From NCBI GenBank assembly GCA_034440575.1, contig JAOTOL010001321.1, positions 372,001 through 436,000 on the forward strand: 64,000 bases of DNA. The letters run 5' to 3'. The DNA is from Imbricaverruca yamaguchii. Taxonomy: Eukaryota; Arthropoda; Thecostraca; Neoverrucidae. Of this stretch, positions 34,792 through 45,760 are shown in pieces. The position numbers were made by a program, and so were the translations under genes. Position 1 is the stretch's first letter, and each line of letters begins with the position of its first letter. The notes under the pieces are model-generated. The model searched no databases and had not been told where the DNA came from. It worked only from the letters and a program-made list of their open reading frames with translations.

Positions 34792-35048
34792 CCTGATGAA
34801 GGCGGCCGCCTGCGGCACCTGGCTGGGCGACCTCATCACCGCCCTGATGGTGACCGACATGATGCTACAAGACGACCTGTACCCGCACTGGGCGTGCCGC
34901 GTGCGGGCCCTGTGGCGGCGCAACAACTGGGCGCGCATCCTCGGCTTCTGGGTGGGCAGTCTGGTGGGCACCGTCGTCGTGGTCGCCCTCATCGTCAGCG
35001 ACCGCATCACCTGGGACAAGCTGAACCACGACTTTGTCGCCACCACCG
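34792..35048 (+). CDS. TMEM117: TMEM117 exon 5: fourth and fifth membrane segments
   Basis: The acceptor CTTCCGCCGCAG was chosen because only it supplies the single base needed to close the phase-2 codon and gives NAS-LMKAAACGTW, as in the family. The frame happens to stay open upstream to an ATG at 34691, but that part is intronic. Residues 152-237 include TWLGDLITALMVTDMMLQ (segment 4), a basic loop RALWRRNNWARI, segment 5 (FWVGSLVGTVVVVALIV) and ITWDKLNHDF, a conserved TMEM117 motif. The donor is GTGAGC at 35049, phase 1. Third positions are strongly GC-biased compared with the flanking introns. Confidence 0.95.
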
Positions 35049-35164
35049 GTGAGCAGACGGCGCCACAGTCGGCTAGGGATGTTGTAGGGGGCGCTGCCAG
35101 CACACCACCCCGCGGTTTTATCGCCACCACCTGTATATTGTTTTTTTGTTTTGTTTGTTTTTTT

Positions 35165-35480
35165 GTTTGGCGCCACAAACAGGTGTGTTTTGTTTTGCTA
35201 TTTCCACCGACAGGTGTGTTGTGTTCTGGTAGCACTACCAACAGGTGTGTTGTGTTCTGGTGACACCACCGACAGGTGTTTCGTGTTCTGGTGGCACCAC
35301 CCACAGGTGTGTTGTGTTCTAGTGACACCATCTACAAGTGTGTTGTGTTCTGGTGACACAACCGACAGGTGTGTTGTGTTTTGATGACATCACCAACATG
35401 TGTGTTGTGTCTTGGTGACACCACCAACAGGTGTGTTGTGTTCACGTGACACCACCGACAGGTGTGTTGTGTTCTAGTGA
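35165..35480 (+). repeat. Intron 5 minisatellite of about 30 bp
   Basis: About ten units of CACCACCGACAGGTGTGTTG plus TGTTCTGGTGA fill most of this 460-base intron and end just before the exon 6 acceptor. Each unit contains ACAGGTGTGT, which looks like an acceptor AG followed by a donor GT. Confidence 0.95.
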
Positions 35481-35508
35481 CTGAATTCTTTGTGTCGGCT
35501 TGTTACAG

Positions 35509-35670
35509 AGCTTTCCCGCGGATTTCTGGCGTCGTTCATCCTGGTCATGGACCTGATCATTGTCATGCAAGATTGGGACTTCCCGCACTTCACCACCACA
35601 CTGAACGTCAACCTGCCTGGCTTCTCCGTCAGCACCCTGCAGTGGAAATACGCCAAGCTGCAGTTCACTG
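35509..35670 (+). CDS. TMEM117: TMEM117 exon 6: sixth membrane segment; GC splice donor
   Basis: The acceptor is GGCTTGTTACAG, right after a minisatellite. The exon closes a Glu codon and encodes residues 238-291: ELSRGFLASFILVMDLIIVM, then QDWDFPHF and VNLPGF, all conserved in the family. The frame must leave in phase 1 (TTC ACT G) so that exon 7 can restore the G-K-W-F-N-Y motif. The bases after that point are GCAAGT, not GT. Using the nearby GT in CAAGTGG would break the frame. This is therefore a GC-AG intron with an otherwise consensus donor. Confidence 0.93.
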
Positions 35671-36364
35671 GCAAGTGGACACTGTCTCGTGCTAGGATCG
35701 GGATCTGATGTCTGAGGTTGTTGGAAGTCCACGCTTGATGCCTGGACGAGATACGTTCTTGAATCCGATGTCTGGACCAATTTTATTTACATTTCATTTT
35801 CGCCATTCCCGCGAGGAGCTAACCCGCATATTCGCCGCATAGGCCGGTCTCTGTGTTTGGCAGCATTGTAGCCGTATGTCGTGGGCATCGTCTTTCTTCC
35901 ATATTTTATGTAGGCCTTCTTAAAATAGCAACAAGAGCCTGATACCATAACATGCATAGACTGTTTGCTTTTCTTTTCATAAAACCTCTTGTGTGTGTAT
36001 GTGTGTGCTGCTGAGTTTTACCAGCCTGTCACCGTATGGTTGATGTCAGCTGTTGCTCTGTGAATGTGGTTATGCAAAGCTAAGAGGTAATGTACGGTGG
36101 TGCAAAGAATATTAGGGCAAGGACAGTAGACGAGACGAGTTGATAGAGCTCAACTAAACGTGGTCAACTGGAAGCGTAGTTGGATGTTGTCTTGAAGATA
36201 GGTGAGTAGGGATGAGTAGAGCCGAAATGTGTTGCAATGGATCAGGAGTTGTAGTAGAGTTGTTGACAGGCCGTAGATGATGATGTGGTGACGAGTTGCC
36301 CTTCCGGAGGGCACCGGTTTGTGGTACGGGGTGTGGAGGGTAGGGTGTGAACGGGGCATGCTAT

Positions 36365-36905
36365 CTAAGTCCTCTGGATCAGGGGCGATGTTCTCTGTGT
36401 CCTCCGTGACAGCGACGATGTGTCTATGTCCTCTGTGCCAATGATGATATTTTCTGTGTCCTCTGGACAGTGCAGATGTCCTCTACGTCCTCTGTAGCAG
36501 TGGTGATGCTCTCTATGTCTTCTGTGACAGCGGCGATGTTCTATGTGTCCTCTGTGGCAGTGACGATGCTCTCTATGCCCTCTATGTCAGTGACGATGTT
36601 CCCTATATTCTCTGTGACCATGGCGATGTTCTAAATATCCTATGTGACAGTGGCGATGTTCGCTATGTTCTCTGTGACAATGGCGGTGTTGTATGCATCC
36701 TCTGTGACAGCAACGATGTTCTCTATGTCCTCTGTGACAATGGCGATATTCTTTATATCCTATGTGACAATGGTGATTCCCTATGTGGCAGTGGCGATGT
36801 TCTCTATGTCCTATCTAACATTGGAGATGTCCTCTATGTTATCTGTGACAGTGGCAATGTCTTCTATATCCGCTGTGGCAATGGTGATGTCTCTATTGCC
36901 ATCTT
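36365..36905 (+). repeat. Intron 6 degenerate repeat of about 30 bp
   Basis: About 18 units share TCCTCTGTGACAGTGGCGAT plus GTTCTCTATG with many substitutions. The + frame is open over part of it (MFAMFSVTMAVL), an artefact of the 30-base unit. Confidence 0.85.
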
Positions 36906-37299
36906 CGCATGCTTCTATGATTAGGTTTGAACTTAAGCATAATTCGTTGCAGCAAAAATTTCAACGGCTCAAAGGCGCTTACATGACCATCGTCAGTCTT
37001 CCTTTAGCTTTGCTGAGTTCTTGTGCTACCAGGGTAGCATAAGTGGAAACGGAATTTACGCTCATGACTTGCCGCGGCACATAGCCAGCAAGAAGCGAAA
37101 GTACACAAAAGCTGCACAGTACCTCAAGGTTTTCAACAAATCAGGGCTAACTCGAGACATCAATGCACCATCCGGAATGCATGGAATATGCGGCAATGGA
37201 ATAACCATTGCCGGATATTCCAAGTAGGAATGCAATGGGGTTGGATTTATGGTTTTGAGTCGTGGATGTGGGGAAGTCTTGGGAACAGTGGGCAAATCC

Positions 37300-37590
37300 T
37301 CTATGCCACAACTGACAGTGGCCGAGTCCTCATTACCACATATGCCAGTGGCCGATACCTCTATATCACATGTGGCAGTCACCGAGTCCTTTATGTCAAA
37401 AATGGTAGTGACCGAGTGCTCTATACCACTAATGACAGTGACCGAGTTGTCCATGCCGCATATGAGCGACCGAGTGATCTATATGACATGTGGGATATGA
37501 CTCGGTGACGTATGATATATCACCGAGTCATCTTTGCCACATATGGGAGTGGCGACATTCACAGTTGTGACAGTGGCACAGTCCGGGTCA
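37300..37590 (+). repeat. Intron 6 second repeat of about 30 bp
   Basis: Units share AGTGACCGAGTCCTTTATGT plus CACATATGAC-like ends. It lies between the first intron 6 array and exon 7. The remainder of the intron (35671-36364, 36906-37299, 37591-37853) shows nothing I can name. Confidence 0.8.
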
Positions 37591-37853
37591 ATCATGTCAA
37601 TTGAGCAATCTGGAAATACTTGGTCACTTCCTATATTTTATATTCTGTAGAACGAGCGAAAAAAATACGGAAGAAACAAGGGACGGAGGAAGAACGTATG
37701 GTCAGAAAGAATATAGCAGTGCTCATATGTGAAAAGTTAATCCCAAACTACAACTTAAAACGGACAATGACAGTTGGCTACAAGATTGGTTCGCATCATT
37801 AGGTGTGTGATATCGTCGCACTCTGTGGTTATGACGTGAATCCTTGTCCTCAG

Positions 37854-37958
37854 GAAAATGGTTCAATTATGGTATCATCTTCTGTGTGATGATCCTGGAT
37901 CTGAACATGTGGAAGAACCAGTTTGTCTACGTGCCAAAAAATTATGGACAATATACAG
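37854..37958 (+). CDS. TMEM117: TMEM117 exon 7: seventh membrane segment
   Basis: The acceptor TCCTTGTCCTCAG leads into GAAAATGG, which closes the Gly codon left by exon 6. Residues 292-326 read GKWFNYGIIFCVMILDLNMW followed by KNQFVYVPKNYGQYT. This is one of the most conserved stretches of TMEM117. The donor is GTAACT at 37959, phase 1. The exon is 105 bases. Confidence 0.95.
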
Positions 37959-38189
37959 GTAACTGCAACACCTCCTGCCTTCCCATTGTAACAAAGAGGT
38001 TCTTTTAACTCAATTGCGTCAGATTTCGTCAGCTGAAGTAATTAGTGTGCATGTCCATTGGATTTTATGCATAGACTTTGATGACCTTCCATTTGTTAGC
38101 TGGGCGTACTCGGGAGTTCCATTGATGTTTGTGTTACCGTTACGTCCTGCTATTTTGTTAGTGGCGAGTCGTTGCCAAAGGTGGGAACC

Positions 38190-38650
38190 TGGCGACCACT
38201 GGATCGTGGTACTGAACTGCCGAGAGTCATCGCGTCGTGGTAATGAGCTGCCGAGGTCACCGGGTCATGGTACTGAGCTGTCGAGGGTCACCGGGTCGTG
38301 TTACTGAACTGCCGAGGGTCGCCGGGTCGCGGTAATGAACGGCCGAGGTCACTGGGTCGTGGTAATGAACTGTCGAGGTCACCGGGTCATGGTACTGAGC
38401 TGCCGAGGTCACTGGGTCGTGGTACTGAACTGTCGAGGTCACTGGGTCGTGGTACTGAACCTGTCGAGGTCACTGGGTCGTGGTACTGAAGGTCACTGGG
38501 TCGTGGGACTGAAGGCCACTGGGTCGTGGGACTGAAGGTCACTGGGTCGTGGGACTGAGCTACCAGGGGTTATCGGGTCGTGGTACTGAATTGCCGAGGT
38601 CACCGGGTCGTGGAACTGAGTTGGCGAGGTCACCGGGTCGTGTCGTGTTA
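38190..38650 (+). repeat. Intron 7 minisatellite of about 30 bp
   Basis: About 15 units of GAGGTCACTGGGTCGTGGTA plus CTGAACTGCC, with some 9-11 base deletions near 38490-38560. The rest of the intron (38651-39688) has short open frames without family matches. Confidence 0.93.
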
Positions 38651-39688
38651 CTCAACTAGAGTAACTGGGGCGTGACTACTGGTGATGAGACCCAGCGGAA
38701 TGTGTAGGGTACACCAGACCCTCCTAAAGGCCGGAATGGGTGTGGCGAAAATTATGGACCAGGGAATCTTACATAGAGAAGGAAACGAAACGGAGGGCCA
38801 ACCTGCTCAGAAATTTCGTGGAAGGGTATACTTGTTTTTCAAGCTGGAGGCAGGAAGAAATCTTGCCGAAGGAATGGATGGATTCAACAACAGCTTTTCG
38901 CAAGGACGAAGTCCCTAAATTCATGCATTAGATGAAACCCTTGGATGTTCACGGCAGAGAATGACTTGAAAATGTTATAGAATACACCGATGAATATTGT
39001 CAAGCTCCACACCTGGTTGGTTGGTTATTGGAGTTTAGGTAAGCATCGACTGCATTGGTCATGCAGCGCCCAAAGCTCCACACCTGCCAGGATGTACGAA
39101 ATGCGCAATGTGAGTTGGAACATGTGAAGGTCATTGCACCACAAGACAGACTGAAAAAGCAGATTGTGGATGAAAATGTCAAACTGGTGCACCAATCCTG
39201 CTCGCATCTAAGAAAGGAACAGTGCAGTTCACCCTGTATACATCAACAATGGATAGAGAAAATGAGAAGAAGAAAACATTTCTTGGATCACAAATGTAAG
39301 GAAATTGGGAGGTAATCCAACGATTTTCAAATGACTTCGGAGGGGGAACAAATAAGAAAACTGGAGTGGACAACATGGGCATTTTCAAAAATTGACGCCG
39401 AGAATGCCCCCCCCAGAACCGGTGACCGCTACACTCATGCCATGTGTGTGCATGTGTGAGGAAAGGGGGTCGACGAGGTACGCGCGCAGCCATACGTCTT
39501 GCTTTCAATTCCTACACCAACCGCGTATCACATTGTCAGCCAACCTGCGAATGTTGCTTGACACGTGACCAAGTGTGGCATGGAGCGCCGAGAGTTTACA
39601 ACAATGGCATAACACGGATCAATTATGCAGCCGAGTCCTCCGACACCGCCGACACCTGCGATCACTAAGTGGCGGTCGTCTTGCGCAG

Positions 39689-39811
39689 ATCAACATCTGA
39701 AGATCCACACGGTGATGGACCAGTCGGTTCTGCTGACCGGCAACCTCACCCTGTGGACGTACAACGCGCGCAACACGACAGACAACAGCACAGACCAGCT
39801 CTACAGGCTAG
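39689..39811 (+). CDS. TMEM117: TMEM117 exon 8: glycosylation-rich loop
   Basis: The acceptor GTCTTGCGCAG precedes 123 bases, phase 1 in and out, residues 327-367. The exon encodes the loop between segments 7 and 8. It has three N-glycosylation sequons (N345-LT, N355-TT, N359-ST), and the family also carries several in this loop. It ends in DQLYRL at donor GTGAGA (39812). The last 19 bases of the exon plus the donor are the first unit of a 29-bp tandem array that fills the start of intron 8. Reading past the true donor reaches a TAG at 39838-39840, so use of a later donor copy would truncate the protein. Confidence 0.92.
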
Positions 39812-40435
39812 GTGAGAGCAAGACCAGCTCTACAGACTAGGCGAGCTCAACACCAGCTCTACAGGCTAGGTGAGAGTAGGACCGGCTCTACAGACTAGGC
39901 GAGCTCAACACCGGCTTTACAGGCTAGGTGAGCTCAACACCGGCTTTACAGGCTAGGTGAGCTCAACACCGGCTCTATTGTCTACAGACTAGGCGAGCTC
40001 AACACCAGCTCTACAGGCTAGGTGAGCTCAAGACCGGCTCTACAGGCTAGGCGAGCTCAACACCGGCTCTACAGGCTAGGTGAGCTCAACACCGGCTCTA
40101 CAGGCTAGGTGAGCTCAACACCGGCTCTACAGGCTAGGTGAGCTCAACACCGGCTCTACAGGCTAGGTGAGCTCAACACCGGCTCTACAGGCTAGGTGAG
40201 CTCAACACTAGCTCTGCAAAATATGTCAGTTTAAGACCAACTCTACATGCTAGGTGGTCTAATGCCAACTCTACAGGCTAGGTCAGTTTAAAACCAGCTC
40301 TACAGGGTAGGTGAGTTTAAGACCAGGTCTACAGGCTAGGTGAGTTTACGACCAGCTCTACGTGCTAGGTGAGTTTAAGACCAGCTCTACAGGCCTGATG
40401 AGTGTACGACCAGCTTTACAGGCTATGTGAATTAA
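39793..40435 (+). repeat. 29-bp minisatellite grown from the exon 8 splice donor, about 22 copies
   Basis: The first unit is the exon 8 end plus its donor: GACCAGCTCTACAGGCTAG then GTGAGAGCAA. Following units repeat CACCGGCTCTACAGGCTAG then GTGAGCTCAA every 29 bases. Early units alternate GTGAG with GCGAG after CTAG, and the last units (from about 40220) are diverged. Most units keep CTACAG (acceptor-like) and TAG/GTGAG (donor-like). Confidence 0.96.
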
Positions 40436-41516
40436 GCTTTATTGTGTGGTAAAATATATACCTATCTACGGTATAGTTGGCTGTATGCTGCAGCACCTAA
40501 GGCCTCCAGAAATATGTGAGTTGTATCAAGGACTGGGGCTACATGGATGTGGACTTTATGCACCACGTCTAGGCACTACGTGAGCACAAGTTGTATCTAA
40601 TCTATGTAAGTGATTGGTACATCGTGCAAGTTTCGCATGTTATTTAGGTCTTCACCATCGTACAAGTAAATCAACTAGGGTGATGTAAAATACACATATC
40701 CGCAGGATAGGTGAGCATATACTGTAGTAACTCTATAGTATATATGCAGGTATTTTGTATCAGCTATGTAGCCTAAGAAGCACAACAACCATGTGGTACC
40801 GGTTCTACAGACAGGTAAATGTCCCAATTCTGTCATGCAAGTAACTAGTAGCCCTAACTGTCACAAATACTCAACTTTTCATCATGAGTAGGCAAAGTAT
40901 CATGTTATCTGCGAATTATATCATTTGCATGTGCATACTTATGCTCAATGTTTAGCTTTTACAATGTATGTACATAGTTATCGGCGCGATCAAGATGATA
41001 ATTGGCAGCCACCGATGGTCATTAACCAATGTTTGACACCGAAGCATACAACGCTGGATGTTGAACAAATATTTTAAGAGAGGCAGTGCAAAGCTCATCA
41101 TCGTTGCCGCCAGCAATATCGTCAATGGTCATTCAGCTTCGTTCGCTAGCATATGTGTAGCATACTCGTCTTCAAAGAGCAAGCTAATTGGTTCGAGACC
41201 TGATTTCCTCTGGTACTACTTCACCATTGACCACAAAGCAACTTCTCAGTTCGCTTTTTCTGCCTCACGATCGCCCTCGTCATCAGTCTGGTCATTTCTA
41301 GCGGTGTGTATGCTACATAATGGTTCAATTATATAACCCGTCGTCGTCGACGTCGACTCAAAGCGGAGTTGACGTCGCGAGTTCAAACTCACGCGTTCCG
41401 AGACCATCCTCGGTAGGCATACACAATCACAAAGACTCTGGCGAGCAATGTTCTGGTACCAATGTTCCTCATAAGCAATGTCACCATGCGAATGTTCTAT
41501 GTCTGCGTGTCCCCAG
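39812..41516 (+). other. TMEM117 intron 8
   Basis: Apart from the donor-derived array at its start, 40436-41516 shows no recognised gene or repeat. Confidence 0.85.
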
Positions 41517-41650
41517 AGGACATGGTGATGAACTCCAAGTACGTGGGATACACGAAAGGCGTACGCTGCACCACGTTTATCCCGTGTGTGCTGGGCGTCA
41601 TCCTCTTCATCAGCCTCATCATCGTGTACGGCCGCTTCCCTCCCAACAAG
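41517..41650 (+). CDS. TMEM117: TMEM117 exon 9: eighth membrane segment
   Basis: The acceptor GTGTCCCCAG leads into AGGACATGG, closing a Glu codon to give LEDMVMNSKYVGY, which follows the family pattern E-D-M.. then S-R/K-Y/F-I/V-G. Residues 368-412 continue with the Cys-containing VRCTTF and segment 8 (IPCVLGVILFISLIIVY), then GRFPPNK. The donor is GTGGGC at 41651, phase 0, weaker than the others. Upstream open codons back to an ATG at 41462 are intronic by this phase. Confidence 0.93.
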
Positions 41651-43284
41651 GTGGGCGTCGGCCTTGGCCTTGGCTTCAGGCCTGCGATCTGCTCTGAGTG
41701 AATCTCAGACTGGTGGTTTGATATCATCTGTCCGGCGAACTGGTTAGCAGACCGGTGATGGCCATCTATTCTGGGTGAATATCGGACTGGTTAGTGGCTG
41801 TTGAGCTGAAGTTCTGTCAGGCCAGCTCCATCTAACTTGAGTCCATGGACGGAAGGAAATCGGAGCGATACTGTAGATCAAATTAGGCATGTGATAAAGC
41901 ATGCAATGAGCTGAACAAAAGATGCGGCGCATTAATGTTGAAAAACGATGGAGTCTATCTTCGTCTTAACTTGGTCTTAATCTTAGCACTAGCCTCATTC
42001 TTCGTCATAATCAACTCTACTTTATCTGTACATGACCGGCGTAGTCGATGCCCCCCAAACCCCCAAAAACCCACCACCAACTCTACTTTATATCAACCTA
42101 GAAGCTGGCACGGATATAACTGAGCGCATCGTTTTGCATAATTAGTTTGAATATGCCGTTCTTGACCGGAAAATTGAGCAAAAGTGCAGGGTGCTCACAC
42201 GCTTCAAGATCTTTGGACATGTCGAATGCTACACGTGTTGCTCTGTCGTCTCAATGATGTGCATCGTGCGTCAAAACTAAACGAACCTTTGGAGCATGCG
42301 CTAGGCTGCGGTGCTGCCACCTATGTGTAAAACTGCGAACTATGACAACATTGACGGCTAACAACAGGTTACTGTCGCCGAGCGAAAGGCTTTATGTACT
42401 CTAAATTGGTTGGCCACGCACAAAAATGCAGTCTTGATATGTCATTGAGGAATATTTACTGATGAATCTTTAGATGAGAATGCAATACAGGCGAAGCCCA
42501 GTAGTAATCGCCGAAGAACCGCAAGGCGTTGGTGTGCTCTGGAATGTTTTGATTTCTAGAACACACATGGCATATTCGAGCTCAACACACAAAAATGCGT
42601 CAAATGACATCTTAAAATCCAGGATCCAAAACACTAAAAAGTTAGACGTGCTAGTATTCACAAACAATGATGCAAGATGTTCAGTTTAGAGGCGGTGGAG
42701 GTACGAACCGAAAGCTAGGTCAAAATGCCCGGTCAGGACCGATGGCTTTTTAGCCGATGGATTTTAGCCTAGCAATGGTACTTGACGTGAAACGTCTGCG
42801 ATACATGTGAACACTCTATCCATCACTTTCATTACAATGCATTCAGCAACCTGATGAACAAACCACAAGTAGTTGTAACCTATCTGGAACGTCAATCACT
42901 GAAAGCGACAGATCATGACAAACATGGTTAATAGCAACACCAACTTTTCACATGCTTGTACAATTTCGCATTCTTAGCAACACAAACTTTTAACGAATTT
43001 CATTGCTGAAAGTTGGCTGAAAGCAATTGGCTGAAAGCAGTTGGCTGAAAGCGGCCAGCGAAGTTGGGGTTATCACTCGGAACCTCAACTTCGCTGGCCG
43101 TCTTGGACTTCGGACTCTGTGTCTCTTTGCCGTGTTCGACATCGGAATCCGTATCTCTTCACCGTGTCTGACCTCGGTCCCCCTGCTCTCGGCCGCGCTC
43201 GACCTCATCATCTGCGCCCTTCCGCCGTGTGTCAGAGTCCTGTCCCGTTCCTGGTCGTCACCTGCCGGTGTCCTGTACCACCAG
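41651..43284 (+). other. TMEM117 intron 9
   Basis: No gene is recognised. Near its 3' end are three copies of TTGGCTGAAAGC (43011-43050), a hairpin with perfect 14-base arms (43053-43066 and 43086-43099, GGCCAGCGAAGTTG), and a repeat of about 32 bp (GACTTCGGACTCTGTGTCTC, then similar) at 43105-43200. The GC content rises from about 43050 towards exon 10. Confidence 0.75.
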
Positions 43285-43425
43285 GACGGCACGTACGGCG
43301 GTCGACTGAAGAAGCGACGTCGCTCCTCGTGGAGACGTGAGCGCAACACGCGCCGCCAGCAGCTGCCCATGGTCACCGCGCCCGGCGACCAGGACGACGT
43401 GCTCGAGAACTCGTCCGTCAGCTAA
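43285..43425 (+). CDS. TMEM117: TMEM117 exon 10: basic C-terminal tail and stop
   Basis: The acceptor at GTACCACCAG, after a long pyrimidine-rich run, gives phase 0 and DGTYGGRLKKRRRSSWRRER, which resembles the human D-K-T-Y..R-M-K-R-K-S stretch. Residues 413-458 are a basic then acidic tail ending in NSSVS and TAA. Family tails vary in length, so this exon rests on frame, the short DxTY..KR match and codon bias, not on strong identity. The frame is also open upstream from 43027, so a longer alternative exon cannot be excluded by stops. No clear AATAAA was seen in the next kilobase. Confidence 0.8.
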   Translation, partial: DGTYGGRLKKRRRSSWRRERNTRRQQLPMVTAPGDQDDVLENSSVS

Positions 43426-45140
43426 CAGGGACGTGGTCGCCGGCGGCGTCGCCGCGCTGAGCTTTGTTTCGATTCAATCGTGTCTTATCGAGGAGCCAAT
43501 ATTTTCGGGCGTTAACATGAGTTTCCGGCAGCTGGTTCTGCTCGAAGATGGAGACGTCCAGGGTGTTATCAGGAACCTGTCTGCATTTGAATCCAGGGTA
43601 TTTTATCGTGCAATGTTGTGATATCGAAAATGTCCAATTTTCTGCATCTTAAATGATGCATTTTTTTCTTGAAATTGCACACAGCTATTGATCCAGCACA
43701 GCTAACTGTGCTGCACATAGAACCAACGAAACTGCATCACAGATAATTCGCAGCCCAGTTTATATCGTCAGTTGTCCAAAAGCCAACTGGTACATCTATT
43801 ATTTAGTCCCTGATGATGGTTGACGAATCATTTTCAGGAAATATTGTCCATCACAAGATAATGATGTTGTTTGAACTAACTATTTTGAAATACTGAAGCC
43901 GTAAGCTTCATGTATGTGTTCCTGGTTGCCAGTACTGGAATATGGACTTGTCAACTTGAACATGTGGCCATTGCCACGATTGATAATGTACAACATTATA
44001 TAACTCGAACCGTTGCAAACCGATATATTTAGCCTGTGAGGGTCTCTAGTCGATAATAGTATGCAGATGTTCCGAAACCGTGTTCTTTAGCCCAGTTTTC
44101 AAGAGCATGGGACACTAACACCACTGGAATTGTATTGTATCCGTGGTAGCACAGGTTCGCAGATTGAGTCTGCCCCCCTAACTGATCAAACAGTGATCTA
44201 CATCCTCTCAAGTACGCCTAGCTTGAGCATCAGGACCATGGCTACCCACCTGAAGAGATACCTAGACTGCGTGTCGGCTTCTGGGAGACAATAATGATGC
44301 TAAAAATAGCTTAGCACCGTCTATAATCCCTGAATACCGCGGCCTGCCCTGGCCGGGCAGTTGCCGATGTGGGTAGTGTAGTAGCCACTGTCACCATGTG
44401 ACGTATAATGTGCCAAGCCGTCGCTGCCGGCGGCAGGTCCTATACCGGTCCGCGCCGATCGCCGGACACCTGGCCTCTTCGTCCGTCGTTTGTGATAGCG
44501 AGTCGCCGCGCTGCTGGAATGCGCGCTGCCTATTGCAGTTAGGAGTCCACTGTTAATCTCAAAGTTTTGGCGAACTGTTCTGGACATAATCACGCAACTT
44601 TTTGACCAAATTTTGTAATAGCCCATCATACTATGCCGTGGCATGTACGTCATCCATAGCCTGCACATTGGCAGTCAAATTATCAGAGTTTGAGCGTCGA
44701 ACGAAGCCAAAACAGCTCGCGGAAAAACGTGCGGACAACGCTCGACTGCAGCGTCTGCGAGGACACACCGACTGGTGCCTGACTGACTGGCCGTGTGCCT
44801 CTGTCGAGAGCGCGACACATGTGCCGATGGCGGCGGGCTCCTGTGCCGTCGCAACTCGACCACGGCCCCGAGCGGCTGCTCTTCACTCGCGCGGCGCTGT
44901 CGACGCCGGTGCCACCGCGCGCGGCGCTGCCGGCACACCCCGGCCTTGAGTGTGTTTTATACCCGCTTTCAGTGCAACGTCGCCGTCTCCAAAGTCAGCG
45001 CCCGTGCTTGAGTAGGTTGCGATTTGTACCACCCGTTCACAATCCACACCTCATGCGGGACCGAGTTTAGATTGAATTCATAGATTTTGTAAAAGCGGAT
45101 GCATTGGCACAAGTATTTTTTTTAATTAACATATACATTC
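43426..45140. other. 3' flank of TMEM117, no gene seen
   Basis: The stretch presumably includes the 3' UTR, whose end I cannot place. A GC-rich part at 44430-44950 has several open frames on both strands without recognisable domains. Confidence 0.6.

Positions 45141-45760
<620 letters not shown>

Larger units (their letters stand above)
1..43425 (+). other. TMEM117: TMEM117 orthologue, whole gene model (10 coding exons, 5' end cut)
   Basis: Conceptual splicing of ten exons gives one continuous frame that follows the TMEM117 family from near its N-terminus to a stop codon. Landmarks seen are RYYFQHP, FAEDPVSHS, LKMFRDEQGSWM, TWLGDLITALMVTDMMLQ, FILVMDLIIVMQDWDFPHF, GKWFNYGI and ILDLNMWKNQ. 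Phases across the nine introns are 1,0,0,2,1,1,1,1,0 and each matches the next exon. The product has about eight hydrophobic segments and a basic, probably cytosolic tail. TMEM117 is a multipass membrane protein; human work links it to ER-stress signalling, but its molecular activity is not settled. From the conserved Met the protein is 458 residues, shorter than the human protein of about 514, mainly in the tail. The promoter and any 5' exons lie outside the window. The orthology call is from remembered family sequence, not a search. Confidence 0.93.

Noticed and set aside
34691..35263. 190-codon frame taken as a single exon
   Set aside because: Only 34792-35048 matches TMEM117 and fits the splice phases; the rest is intron read-through.
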